From Gnetum montanum (taxonomy: Eukaryota; Streptophyta; Gnetopsida; Gnetales; Gnetaceae): 62,000 nucleotides of DNA. Location: positions 574,800 to 636,799 of the forward strand of contig MNCI01017692.1 in assembly GCA_015680685.1 (NCBI GenBank), written 5' to 3'. The notes under the pieces are model-generated. The model was not told the DNA's origin. It saw only the letters and a list, made by a program, of their open reading frames with translations, and made no database searches. A program made the translations under genes and the position numbers. Below are positions 10,347 through 21,070 of the stretch, piece by piece (within the stretch, counting starts at the first letter, position 1; each line of letters begins with the position of its first letter).

Positions 10347-11846
10347 CATTATTTTATTTTGGATGTGTGGGTATTATGATGGCAATCACAAACAATAGGG
10401 AAAATCTACAAATGGAACAATGGAAAAGGGCAAAATAAGAAATCAAATAATATGATCAATTAAGAAAATAGAAAAAAAATTTCTAGATTATTTTGATTTA
10501 TAAAGGGAAAAATTCAAAATTCTAAGAAATCATAATAAACTATTTAAATTGAACATACTTGAACTAGCAAACAACAGAAATTGCAAATAGCATGATGTGA
10601 TGAGTAGAGATCACAAAGAAATGCAATTTCAATTGCAAAAAACATGAAAAATCTAAAAATTTGAAAAATGAAAAAGGGCCAAATGAGAAAATGAAAAACA
10701 AAAGGAACTTACAAAATATGACAAAAAAATTCAAAATTAATATGATTTTAAAAAATTAAACATACACAAAATAGTAAAAAATTCCAAAGAGCAAGTTGTG
10801 ATAAGTAAAAAGTAAGGTAAGACATGGTGTAAAAAAAAGGATGTGATATCGTGGAAACCACAAGCAATAGGCTAGGATGAGTAGAGTTTTTAGTAAATGT
10901 TTTCAAGATAGTAGTGTGAGGAGTAGAGGTTTTGTAGAAAATAGGAAGGAAATCATAAACAAAAGATATAACATAGATTTTATATAGCATAGTAGAGTCT
11001 TGAGTAATATGTTTTGAAGAAAGCAACATGAGATGCAGAGCGTTCATATTCATTATTAAGTAATATGAGAGGAGAAAGTAGTTTTTTTTGGTGAGCCTAA
11101 CAAAAAAAGTAGTGTATAGAAAGTGTTTCATTTGTAGTATGACACAAGTAAGGTTGGGAGGCAACAATGTGTTTTATTTGTAGTGGATACAAGTGAAAAA
11201 ATTATAATACAATAACCAAATTTCATGTTTATAATTGCAGAAAAACATGTCTTGTTGGTAAATTGAAGGCCTTTTCCCTTTGAAATGATTACAAAAGAAG
11301 TGTGGAGATCCTCACAGTTCTATGCAACCACAACCATCATGAAATAACTACATTGGCTTGATTCCTTATGTAGTATGTTGTAGGGATATATAGGCTTGCA
11401 GAGGAACTTTGGTTTTGATGCTTAGTCCAATGTTCTTCTCTTTGAGAGTGATGCATCAAACTATATATGTTAGAATAGAAACATTTCTTAGCTTTTCTAT
11501 GAGAATGGTGTCTCTTGTGGTTGTGTGTGCTTGTTGTGCTCTTGTGTGTGTGATGTTAGTCATGTCACATATATGATTTCATGTGCTATACTCAATACAC
11601 TTCTAAACCATGGACTTCCAAGTGTTGTGCACTTTTGTTGTGTATGTAAGTGTTATGACTGTTGAAGGCCTACTCCATCTTGGATCTACTTAGGGATGTC
11701 TGGCTGACTTTGGACTCAGTTGTACTACTGAATAATACTTTGTGATAGCACTTCCATTACACTGGATAACAGACACGTGGTTTGTACTTCAAGGCTAGTG
11801 GTGATTTTGGATATGTGATTCATGATTTTGATTCATTATTCATGAC

Positions 11847-12789
11847 TTGTGTGATATAATTGCATACAAAAAGAATAGTAAAGTATGCCAAAATCTTGGC
11901 AATACTTTTCTTGATTCCAATCCTCACATTGGATCCATTGGAGGTGGAAGTCAGGGGAGTCATGTGCATGAGAACATGTACAATAATGCAAATGTGTACG
12001 AGGATGTACATGAAAATGAGGATGTTGATATAACTAGGAAGAGGGATATTTATAAATTCCATGAAAAGATACAAGAATTGTGGAGCCATTTATTATAAGT
12101 GGACAACATCATTATGTGTAGTTTGCCCATAGCAAAGAAAGCTTGTATGATTCAAGAGCTAGTTAATTTGATGGAAGCTCATTTCCTTCTAGAGTTGGAC
12201 TCTAGCAAAAAAAGAAATTCTCTATAACTCAAAACTTTATATTTAGAAACAAAGGGGAGCAACTTAGGGATGTCATTAATGATATCTAGCTTATTAACCA
12301 AGAACTCTAAGATGAAAACCAAGAGCTATAATCATTGCTAAAAACCTAGAAAGCTTCATACAAAAGCCAACAAAATAATATTAAGACCTTGGAAAAATAA
12401 ATTAGATGATATGATTGAAGTTGGAAATGATCAATTGATTATGCAAGCAAGGGCACTAACATTAGGGCCGAGTTGATTAGTTTCCAAGTTTTGAGCAAAG
12501 GAACCAAATATCTATGAGTGATAAAGATGATGTTATGATAGATGAATTTATATTTGAGATAGAAGAGTTTCGAAGTATGTATGAATGTGCCACTAAAAGA
12601 AAAGCTTTCATTTCTACCCAATTCTATAGTAAAATTAAGAAAAAATGGTGGCTTGACATTCTTCAAGGAGAAAAGGCTAGGATAGCTAGGCTTATCAGAG
12701 CATGGCACCATTTTAAGGAAGCTTTGATTGAGAACTTGCATCTAAGCTTTTCCATTGACAAAACTTGGATGAGGCTAAAAGAGATTTGA
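11847..12789 (+). other. two short open frames of unknown nature
   Basis: Frames of 83 codons (11847-12098, Asn/Asp/Glu/His-rich) and 91 codons (12514-12789, Lys/Trp-rich, basic) lie on the same strand with unbroken but unconvincing coding character. Neither resembles the retroelement proteins nearby. They may be chance ORFs in AT-rich DNA or part of an old gene fragment. Confidence 0.2.
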
Positions 12790-12888
12790 TACATAAGAGA
12801 TTTGGTTGAGTATAGTTGGGAATAATAATATATTGGTGAACACATTTTTTATGTTGGCCACATCATTGTGTATGCAACATTGGAGTCT

Positions 12889-13714
12889 TGATGTGACTTT
12901 GTGTATGCAATGTCAGAGTGTATACTCTAGGCTTAGAAATACTATGCCTAGGCTTTAGTTTTCACAATAAGTTTTTGGTCATTTTTAGTCAAAGTAGTGA
13001 GGCTTTTGTATTTCTTTCTTTCAAATTTTGAATATTTTTTGAGTGCCAGCAAAAGGAGTCTAAGTGTGTACAGTTTTTTATTTGAGCACTAATGTACTTG
13101 AGTGTAGCATTGTGATGGGAATAAAATGAACTATTTTGACAATCCTTGCATCACTAAGAACAGATTAATATTTTATTTAATGCATTTTACTTTCTTGCTC
13201 TTTACTTTAATGCATTTGAAGTAAGCAGTTTATTTTTAGTTATTATTGAACATGAGCATGACCACATCGAGCATTCATATAGTACTTGGTAACCCAGAAA
13301 CGCTTAACGTTTGGTAGCCCAGTAGCACTATATGTGTTTAGGATGTGTTGGGAAAGTGGAATAGTTACTTGTGTTAAGCTAGATAGACAATAAAGAATTA
13401 GATTTTAAATTACTCTACTCTTCGTTCTTATCATAGGTGATCAAATTTATAAAATATAAAATAAGAAAAANATCATAGGTGATCAAATTTATAAAATATA
13501 AAATAAGAAAAATCATATACCTCAATTTCACTTAAACCATACCCTTGAACCTCACAAATATAGTTGGGAAGATAATGAATGTTCTTAATGCCCATTTCAC
13601 TTCCTAGAAGAGCTAGTGCATTAGATAACTATAGGTCCACGAAATTCAACCGAATCGCATGTAACACCTTAGTGATTGGTATGGTTGGACGTAGGGGTAC
13701 CTCATCAGTCATGA
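12889..13714 (+). repeat. E2 5' LTR, strongly diverged
   Basis: Begins near TGATGTGAC and ends in TCATGA (from TCATCA) two bases before the primer site. The interior aligns patchily with 20082-20934: GAGTGCC-AGGAGTC, TTTGAGCACT, the TGGTAACCCAG block, and the GTAGGGGTACCTC end. The exact left edge is uncertain by tens of bases. It contains an assembly duplication at 13430-13512. Confidence 0.6.
13430..13512. other. assembly artefact: 41-bp duplication around a single N
   Basis: Bases 13430-13470 and 13472-13512 are identical 41-mers flanking one N at 13471. This is the signature of two contigs with unmerged overlapping ends, not a biological tandem repeat. About 42 bases should be discounted. 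Confidence 0.85.
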
Positions 13715-13715
13715 T

Positions 13716-13733
13716 TGGCGTCGTTACTGGGGA
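13716..13733 (+). promoter_or_regulatory. E2 primer binding site (tRNA-Asp type)
   Basis: TGGCGTCGTTACTGGGGA differs from the tRNA-Asp complement at only a few positions and follows the LTR end directly. Confidence 0.85.
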
Positions 13734-13855
13734 CCTTGTTGTTGTTTTGTGCACTATCTAGGACTTAGTGAGAAGTATTTAAATCATTGGAATTTTACCA
13801 TTACTACAACAAATTGTCAAAAGCACACTATGATTTTTTATTTCACTAACCAAGA

Positions 13856-16380
13856 ATGTGTTCTTCTCATAAGAGCACTTCTCTGCCCAAGACTAATAGA
13901 GCTTATTGGCCAGTGATTCAACAGTATCAAATTGTATATACTCATCCTAATGCGTATGTATCGAACTTCACCTTCATCCTACATCATGATGAACAGCTAC
14001 CATGACATGACATAGAGGGCAACATTGTGTTGCTACTTGATAGAGCTACTCTTGCAATGCTCTATCAAATGCTTGCATGATGTGGTCTTCAAGACCTCCA
14101 TGGGGAGTATATTGTGGAAGATGTTGACACGAGAGATTATCATCCCACTGAAGCATAACATTTGCAGGATCAACAACTAGAGTAGCGCTATGAACTTTTG
14201 AAGGGAAAAGGGCTCAATGATTCTCCATTCCTATTGTACCAGCAAGCTAGTGGGGAATCCTTCTCTGGGGATTTTTCATTCAATGAAATTTCTCTCTTTG
14301 ACTTCAATGATGGAGGTCAAAATCAAAAATTGCATTCCACAATTCACAATCCTGATTCTGGTAATAAGGGATCCAATGATAAAGAAGGGTCTGGAGGGGC
14401 AAGTCAAGGCAAAGATGTAGACAAGAAGCAAGATTGTGATCATGGTCACGATCATCAATGAGGTGGAAGTAGGTGCCATGATGGTGATGGTTCTCCTTGC
14501 TCCTTCCCTTCGTCTTCTTCTTCTTATTCTAGCTCTGATTGTGACTATAGAAGGCAGGACCATGATGGAGGTGATAGACATGAACAAAATGACCAATGGG
14601 ACCTAAATAATTGAAGGGACTATTGAGATAAACAAGATCAAGGGCACAGAAAGAGAGGCACATCACCATGAACGAAGGGGTAGTAGAGGGCATCATAGAC
14701 CCCATGATTAAGGCCTCGATGAGCCTCTACTTGCTACCCGAAGTATGCTTAACGTCACAGAGGCAATGAGAATTCCAATAAGGCATGTGAAGGATAGCCA
14801 AATCAAATGGTTAGACATGAACAATATTACTCGATTTGAAGGAGGATATAACTCTGATCCGTAGAATCATCTTTAAGCTTTTCAAGATGCATGTGCCTTG
14901 TAGAACATAGAGAATGAGTGCCAAAAACTAAAATTGTTCTCCAGGACACTCATCAAAGTAGCTAAAAACTAGTACTAGTCCTTAGAGCTAAAATCTATCA
15001 GGTAGTGGAGTACCATGCCAAAATTGTTCAATGATAAATATCAAATGTACTCCAGAGTGTCCAACTTAAGAAAGAAAACTTAAGGATGGAAACAAGAAAG
15101 GCACGATCCCTTGGATGCTACCATTGGTTGATACTATGCCTTAATACATAAATGTCTGGGCCATGGTTATTCTCAACTAGATCAGCTTCACCACATAGTA
15201 GAAAAGCTTTGGTTAGAAATGAGGGAAACCCTTGGTGTCTATGCCCAAGGGTGTCTATTAGAACTAAGTGTCAATCAAATACAAAAATTAATAAAGTAGG
15301 TTGCCAAAGAGGAGGGTAAGCTAAAGAAAAGAGAAAGTGAAAAATAGTACAACCACTATCCTTCCATTTGCAGGAGGGAGGTTTGATTTTATGACAGTGA
15401 GGATGAGTCCGTATTTGATGAGGGGATGAATAAGAAAACCTTGTTACTTAAAAAATTTTAGTCTAAACTTACGAAAAAGGTTGATTAGTTATCGACCTCA
15501 ATGGATATCAAATTCTATGTTGTCCTCAAAATTGTTGAAGAGTCTAAAGAACAAGGTAGTGATTGCAAGCACAAAAGGTGTAAGGAAGCTAAATGTGCAT
15601 ATCACAAAGGTAAGGGCAAGATTACTACAATAGAAGAGGTTGTAGATAATAAATTAGATGATGATCGTGGATGTGATGTCTATCAATATGAACATCCTAA
15701 GGGATGTTGCCCCATTGTGTCACATTTACATGAACCTAGGGTGTATGCCTTACATCCACAACTTACACAAAGGGAAACATCTAGAAGGTTACCTTATCCT
15801 CAAGGTAATCTTAGGCAATTTTGCCAACAATAGCAATATTAAACAAGTGGAGTCCCATAGCAACCATATGAATAGTATCAATAGTTGCAGTAACCACAAT
15901 TATGGGTATTGGCACTGCCATGGAAGCAATACCCTTACCAACAGCCTAATCCATATGGTTATTATGTTTAGCAACCCATGTTTCCACGTGACTCCTTCAG
16001 TCATGTCTCTATTTTTTAGCCTCACTACCACTCTTTAGATTATTATCGAGCTCCTTCGCCACATGAAAGAAGAGATATCACCTCTTACCCTTATCCTCCT
16101 CTTGTCCCTACACATACTCCTCCTCCACCTGCATAGCTACCACCTATTCTACTTATGCAGGGTGAACTACTAGCTTAACCACAACAATGCAATGCTACGA
16201 GGGCTATTAATTTACAACTAAATCATCAATCAGAGGGGTCAAATGCTTGATGAAAGAAAAGACCTTTCTTTCAACCCCATAGCCCACCTAAGCCCTCACA
16301 TACACCTATGGTTAACAACCCTAATGTTGCCTCTCCCTTCTATATATCCAATTCCTTCAGGCCTCCTTCAAACCAAAATC
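13856..16380 (+). pseudogene. gag: gag of E2, decayed
   Basis: The start is placed at the ATG aligned with E3's gag start (same TTCTTCTCAT context). Blocks shared with E3 and E5: the Asn/Gln-rich segment at 14198-14461; the core around 14740-14960 with RFEGGYN; the helical segment near 15180-15330. Then comes a degenerate zinc knuckle at about 15668-15712, reading GCDVYQYEHPKGCC, where one cysteine of the E5 form (CEICQYDHPKGCC) is lost. A Gln/Pro-rich tail runs to about 16380. Many stops and frameshifts. Confidence 0.65.
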
Positions 16381-16484
16381 TGCCAAAGATCCATACCGTA
16401 ATGCTTAATCACACTGTGTCTGATTAAATCTGTGCAAGAAACCTTCTCAAAAAATTAATCAATCCTAGAAGTCCTCTAATTTAC

Positions 16485-17156
16485 TTGCAAATTGCTGGGA
16501 ATGAACCATGGAAGGCTCTTCTCAATTTTGGTTCTAGTGTTAATTTAATTTATCATGAGATGTACACTGCCTTGAACTTGCCTCCTCTTAAGAAGAGCAA
16601 CATAAGATTAGAATTGGCAGACCAGTCCATCACTATTTCATTGGGACTAGTAAAAGAAATTGTGACCATTGTCTATGGCTGGTCTTATCTTATCAATTTC
16701 CTGGTACTCAAAGTGGAGAATTGCAAAGGGGATTTTGCAATCATCATGGGAAGGGCATGGCTAAGCATCATCAATGCAAGAATGGGCATTAGAGATATTT
16801 CCTTGGAGATATCTAAAGAAAATGCATTTGGAAAGATTGAGAAGAAGAAAGTTCCATGCATCGCATATAATGATACTAGGTGCAATTATGTGCAAAAACT
16901 TTGGGTTGTAAAGCAAGCATCTATCTTTGCATGCAAACAATGTGCACTAGAAGTGGAAATTCAAAGGTGTCTATATGTAGTAGCCATAAAACTAATTATG
17001 AAAGCAGCACACTTTACATGGAACCAACTAAGAGCCTGACATGTGCATATGTCACAGACATGGATGAATTAGAGCAAGTTCATCGCCAACTCTTTGATGA
17101 AACAAATGATGATACTCACTGTGGAGAGTTGGAAATTCCTAAAAAATTCAAATAAA
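16485..17156 (+). pseudogene. pol: aspartic protease domain of E2 pol
   Basis: Open for 184 codons from 16485. The catalytic motif reads LLNFGSSVNLI, where relatives have LLDLGSS (E3, E5) or LLDSGSS (E4), so the active-site Asp is replaced by Asn. The flap and C-terminal hallmark IIMGRAWLS is retained near 16743. A basic KEN.FGKI.KKK segment follows, as in the relatives. Retroviral-type proteases cleave Gag-Pol as dimers; this copy would be inactive. Confidence 0.75.
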
Positions 17157-17250
17157 AGCCCCTTGAGTTGAAAACATTACCAGCTAGAATGGAATATGTA
17201 TTNGAGCCCCTTGAGTTGAAAACATTACCAGCTAGAATGGAATATGTATT
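17157..17250. other. assembly artefact: 46-bp duplication around a single N
   Basis: Bases 17157-17202 and 17205-17250 are identical, with an N at 17203 between them. It falls in the protease-RT linker; removing one copy restores the order seen in E4 and E5. Any apparent frame break here is technical. Confidence 0.85.
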
Positions 17251-18240
17251 TTTGAAAAATGAGAAGTTGGTCATAATTAATGTAAAACATGTTTTAGAAT
17301 AGAAAAATATGTTGTTGAAAGTAGTTGAAAGATGGTCAACAACTTTTACTTGGTCATATCCTGAACTCATAGGAATTGTTCCTAGGATATGCTAGCATGA
17401 CATCTACATCAAACTTGACCATCAATCCCAAATTGAAGGAAATCATCAAGGAGGAAATTGAGTAACTCCTCAAGGTGAGGTTCATCTATCCCATTACAGA
17501 TAGTGAGTGGGTTAGTCCACTCAAGATTGTACCAAAGAAAGGTGGCAAATGGTGGATCTACATCAATTTTAGGCTGTTGAATATGACAACATTCAAGGAT
17601 CACTTTCCATTGCCATTTGTTAACTAGGTGCTCGACACAATATTTGGGCATTGCTGCTACAGTTTTCTAGATGGTTATAGTGGCTATAACCAAATTCAAA
17701 TTGCACTAGAAGATTAAGGAAAGACAATGTTCACAAGTCACTAGGGGACTTTTGCATATCGTAAGATGTCATTTGTTCTATGCAATGCTCCTGCCACATT
17801 TGAACACCTGGTCCTAAGCATTTTTCAATAGTAGATCGGTAGTGGTGTAAAATTCTTCATGAATAACTTCTCCACCTATTGAGATACATTTGAGTAAGCC
17901 CTGGAACACCTTGAGCAAGTGCTAAAATAGTGTGTTAAAATCAACTTACAGCTCAATTGCCAAAAAGTCACCTCATGGTCTAAGAGGGCATTGTATTGGG
18001 GCATAGAATCTCATAAGTAGGAATTGAGGTGGACCCAAAAAAAATAAGGGTCATTTAAGGAATAACCTGCCAGCAAGAAATAGTTAAAGATGCTCAGTCA
18101 TTTTTTGGACATACTCGCTACTACCAACAATTCATAGAGAATTTCTCTAAGATTGGAAAATTGTTGGTGAAGTGAACAAGGAAAGATGCTCCTTTTGTCT
18201 AGACCATTGAACGTGAAAAAGCATTCCAACAGTTGAAAGT
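17205..18240 (+). pseudogene. pol: reverse transcriptase domain of E2 pol
   Basis: Reads through several stops: SEWVSPLKIVPKKGGKW (17500), FRLLNMTTFKDHFPLP (17570), CYSFLDGYSGYNQIQIA (17655), MSFVLCNAPATF (17768). The catalytic box is FFMNNFSTY near 17860, so both Asp of the usual MDD are Asn. The motif spelling is close to Athila RT. In-frame stops interrupt motifs, for example after FVN and FTSH. Confidence 0.8.
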
Positions 18241-18800
18241 GAAGCTTGTAGAAACTCCAATTCTACAAGCACCTAACTGGTCTAGGCCATTTCATATCAT
18301 GATAGATGCATTGAATTATGCCTTGGGAGTAGTGGTGACATAGTTAGATAAGAAGAAATGTCCATACTATATCCACTACGCTAGCCAAAGCATTATGGAT
18401 GCATAATTGAACTACACCACTACAGAGAAAGAATTGATGATGGTGGTGATTGCTCTAGAGAAATTTAGGCATTATGTTCTTGGATATAAGGTGTTTGTGC
18501 GCATAGACCATAGTGCCATCTACTTCCTAATGAATAAGCTAATGGTAAGCCCCTGTCTCATACAATCGCTAGTGATCTTGTAGGAATTCGATCTTATGAT
18601 GGTAAATCGAAAGCGCACTGAGACTGTGGTCGCTGATCACTTGTCTCGGTTGCAATGGGATGACAAAGAGGAAGAAAGCCCACTCTCTAACATGTTTCTT
18701 GATGAACTCCTCTTTGCTAGGGCTATAACTGAACAAATGCCCAATGAGCAAAAATGGTATGATGGCATTCTCACCTATCTTCTCACTCAAGAGATGTCGT
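18241..18800 (+). pseudogene. pol: RNase H domain of E2 pol
   Basis: Recognisable by APNWSRPFHIMIDA (first catalytic Asp), LNYTTTEKELMMVV (catalytic Glu), LGYKVFVRIDHSA and VVADHLSRLQW, in the order normal for Ty3/gypsy RNase H and its connection to integrase. Interrupted by stops. It degrades the RNA strand during cDNA synthesis. Confidence 0.75.
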
Positions 18801-20084
18801 AGGGGTTGGACCACTAGAAGAAACAGTTTTTCTACACTAGGTAAAGCACTTCATGGAAATCAATAGATCCCTCTACAAGGTGTATGCTGATGACTTGGTT
18901 CATTGGTATGTCCCTGATGCTAATTAACTACACATTCTCCAAGATGCTCATGAAGGTCCTTGTGGAGGACACTATGTTGGGCGATGCATGACCATTAAAA
19001 TCTTGATGGCAAGGTACTACTTATGAACACTCTTCAGGGATGCTCACCATTACGTCCGCTCTTGTGAATGATGCCAATGAGATGGTGGAATAACTGCTCA
19101 AATGGAGGAACCTCAACAATGGATTCAACCACTGGAACCCTTCGACATTTGGGGCATTAACTTCATGGGTTCCATCATGCCCATGTCAAGTGAAAAGGTG
19201 TACATCATAGTCACTATTGATTATTGTGTGAAATGGATAGAAGAAACAACCATCATCAACTATACATCCTCTACTACTGCTTGGTTTGTACAACAAAATG
19301 TTGTAAACAAGTTTGGTATGCCATGTGAATTAATTTTTGATAATGGAACTTACCTTATAGGCACTACTTTTTGGAAGCTCATGTAATGCTTGGGGGTTGA
19401 ACATAAACTCACAACACCTTACCATCCCCAAGTTAATGGTTAAGTTAAGGTTACTAATAGGGAAATCATAAGGATACTAACAAGAACTATTAGCAAGCAT
19501 AGAAAGGATTGGAGCACAAAACTCAACGATGCCCTTTGGGCCTACTGCTCAACATGGAATCTTTCTATAGACTACTCTCCCTATGAGCTTGTGTATGACA
19601 AACTACCAATACTTCATATTCAATCTAAACTCCGTACACTTGCAATAGCTTGTGACCTTCACCTTGAATTAAGTCTAGCCCAAAAAGAAAGATTCATGAA
19701 TCTTAACCTACTAGACAAAAATCAATTAGTGGCCTTATCATCTAACAAGTTGCACAAGGCCTATAAAAAAAGTGTCATGACCTAAAAATCAAAAAAGTCA
19801 AATTTCAACTAGGAGATAAGGTTCTCTAATGGAATCCCACACACGTACCACAATGAACTAAATCTCAAACGTTGTGGGAAGGACCTTACATCATTTATGA
19901 AACTTTTCCTTTAGAGGTCATAATGATCTATAAACCTGAGAGCCCAAATAAGAAAAATTTGGTTAACATCCAACAAATTAAACCTTTCCATGAGAATACA
20001 CTAGCAAATATAATAAGAACCTCATCAGATGGACAACCATGCTCCATATTTCAAATCTCCTCCTTTCAACTTAGTCATGGGTGA
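18801..20084 (+). pseudogene. pol: integrase domain of E2 pol
   Basis: HHCC zinc-finger segment (HEGPCGGHYVGR near 18950; CE.CQ with stops near 19065). Catalytic core: first Asp lost in WGINFMG (19150; E4 has WGIDFMG), second Asp kept in IFDNGTYLIG (19340), followed by YHPQVNG. The C-terminal segment is WEGPYIIYETFPLEV (19872). The reading frame ends at TGA 20082-20084, which is the first three bases of the 3' LTR. Confidence 0.8.
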
Positions 20085-20934
20085 TGAATCACCAAATAAG
20101 CAACCCAATATTAGACCTTCGATATTGGGTATGCGATATCGGATGGGCCAAGCGACATTAGACACATGATGTTAGAGCCTGTCTCGTTGGCTATAAATAA
20201 GAGACAAGGGCACTTGGTCTTGAGTAGTAGTTTTTCATTCCCTTAGTCGAACTCTTACAATTTTTCTATCCCAACGTTAGAATTATTCTGAGTGCCCACA
20301 GTAGGAGTCATAGAGTGAATGGATCTTTATTCGAGCATTGTGTACCTAAGCACACCTTGTGTCTAGAAATAAAGATGAGCTTTGTGATAAACCTTGCAAC
20401 ATTAAGAATAGCTTAATTATTGCATTTCATGTTATTTCCTGTTATTTGATGCTTTCAATAGTTAATTAATGTTATTTCCATAGAATTATTAATTATCAAT
20501 TATCAATGAATTAGCACACTCAATACAACCACTTCAAGCATACGTGGAACACTTGGTAACCTAGTAGCGACTAGTGTTTGGTAATCCCAATAATGTTACA
20601 CTAGTTCAAGATGTGTCCGAAGAGTGGGAACGAATGCTAGTGTTAGGATTTAATTCACATTAGAGTTACAAAAACCCATTAGTTAATTAAATTTTTTCAT
20701 TGCACACACTTAGCAAACCAAGATAGAAAATATAAAAAAAATATAAATGTCATATACCTCAAGTTTACTTAACCATACAATTGTGCCTTACAAGTAAGCT
20801 TGGGAAGAAAATGATTGCATAACTCATCCTTTTTTTGCATAGGTGCATAAGCACTTAATCCTCGGAGTTTGACTGGATTGTGCGTGAACACTCGTATTCG
20901 TATGGTTGGGTGTAGGGGTACTTACTGCTCATCA
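20082..20934 (+). repeat. A-family LTR shared by E2 (3') and E3 (5')
   Basis: 853 bp, TGATGAATCACC...TGCTCATCA. Its left edge follows the purine-rich AGTCATGGG at the end of E2 integrase; its right edge is followed by a primer site and a new gag. It therefore serves as the 3' LTR of one element and the 5' LTR of the next. Confidence 0.88.
20107..20199 (+). promoter_or_regulatory. U3 promoter of the shared LTR
   Basis: Three GATATC-like motifs (20107, 20121, 20135; 14-bp spacing) lie upstream of GGCTATAAATAAGAG (TATA 20192-20199). A shorter version of the E1 array. Confidence 0.65.
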
Positions 20935-20935
20935 T

Positions 20936-20953
20936 TGGTGTTGTTGTTGGGGA
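20936..20953 (+). promoter_or_regulatory. E3 primer binding site (tRNA-Asp type)
   Basis: TGGTGTTGTTGTTGGGGA follows the LTR by one base. All differences from the tRNA-Asp complement are C-to-T changes. Confidence 0.8.
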
Positions 20954-21070
20954 TTTTGTTGCTTATGCACTGATTAAAACTTAGGAAATCCTTCCATCGT
21001 TGGAACAAACCCTTAAAGTTAGCTATCCTAGAATCACCGAAAAAGAGTACCGCACACTGAATAATCAATC

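Larger units (their letters stand above)
9515..12888. other. AT-rich region with no recognised gene
   Basis: Mostly AT-rich and A-rich sequence (10380-11220 is dense in AAAAATGAAAAA-like runs) with TG-rich patches near 11520. Apart from a tRNA-like module (10262-10346) and two short unrecognised open frames (11847-12789), I see nothing to annotate. It may be very old transposon debris. Confidence 0.5.
12889..20934 (+). mobile_element. E2: Athila-like LTR retrotransposon, plus strand, decayed
   Basis: Order is 5' LTR, tRNA-Asp-type primer site, gag, protease, RT, RNase H, integrase, 3' LTR. The gene order and the RT and RNase H motifs match the Athila/Tat group. Every domain carries stops. 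The left LTR is much more diverged than the right one, and the right LTR is shared with E3. No clear target duplication was found, as expected for old or recombined termini. Confidence 0.8.

Noticed and set aside
14276-14596. Minus-strand frame with Arg-rich stretch inside E2 gag.
   Set aside because: Shadow of the gag frame; Arg run comes from TCTTCTTCTTC on the coding strand.
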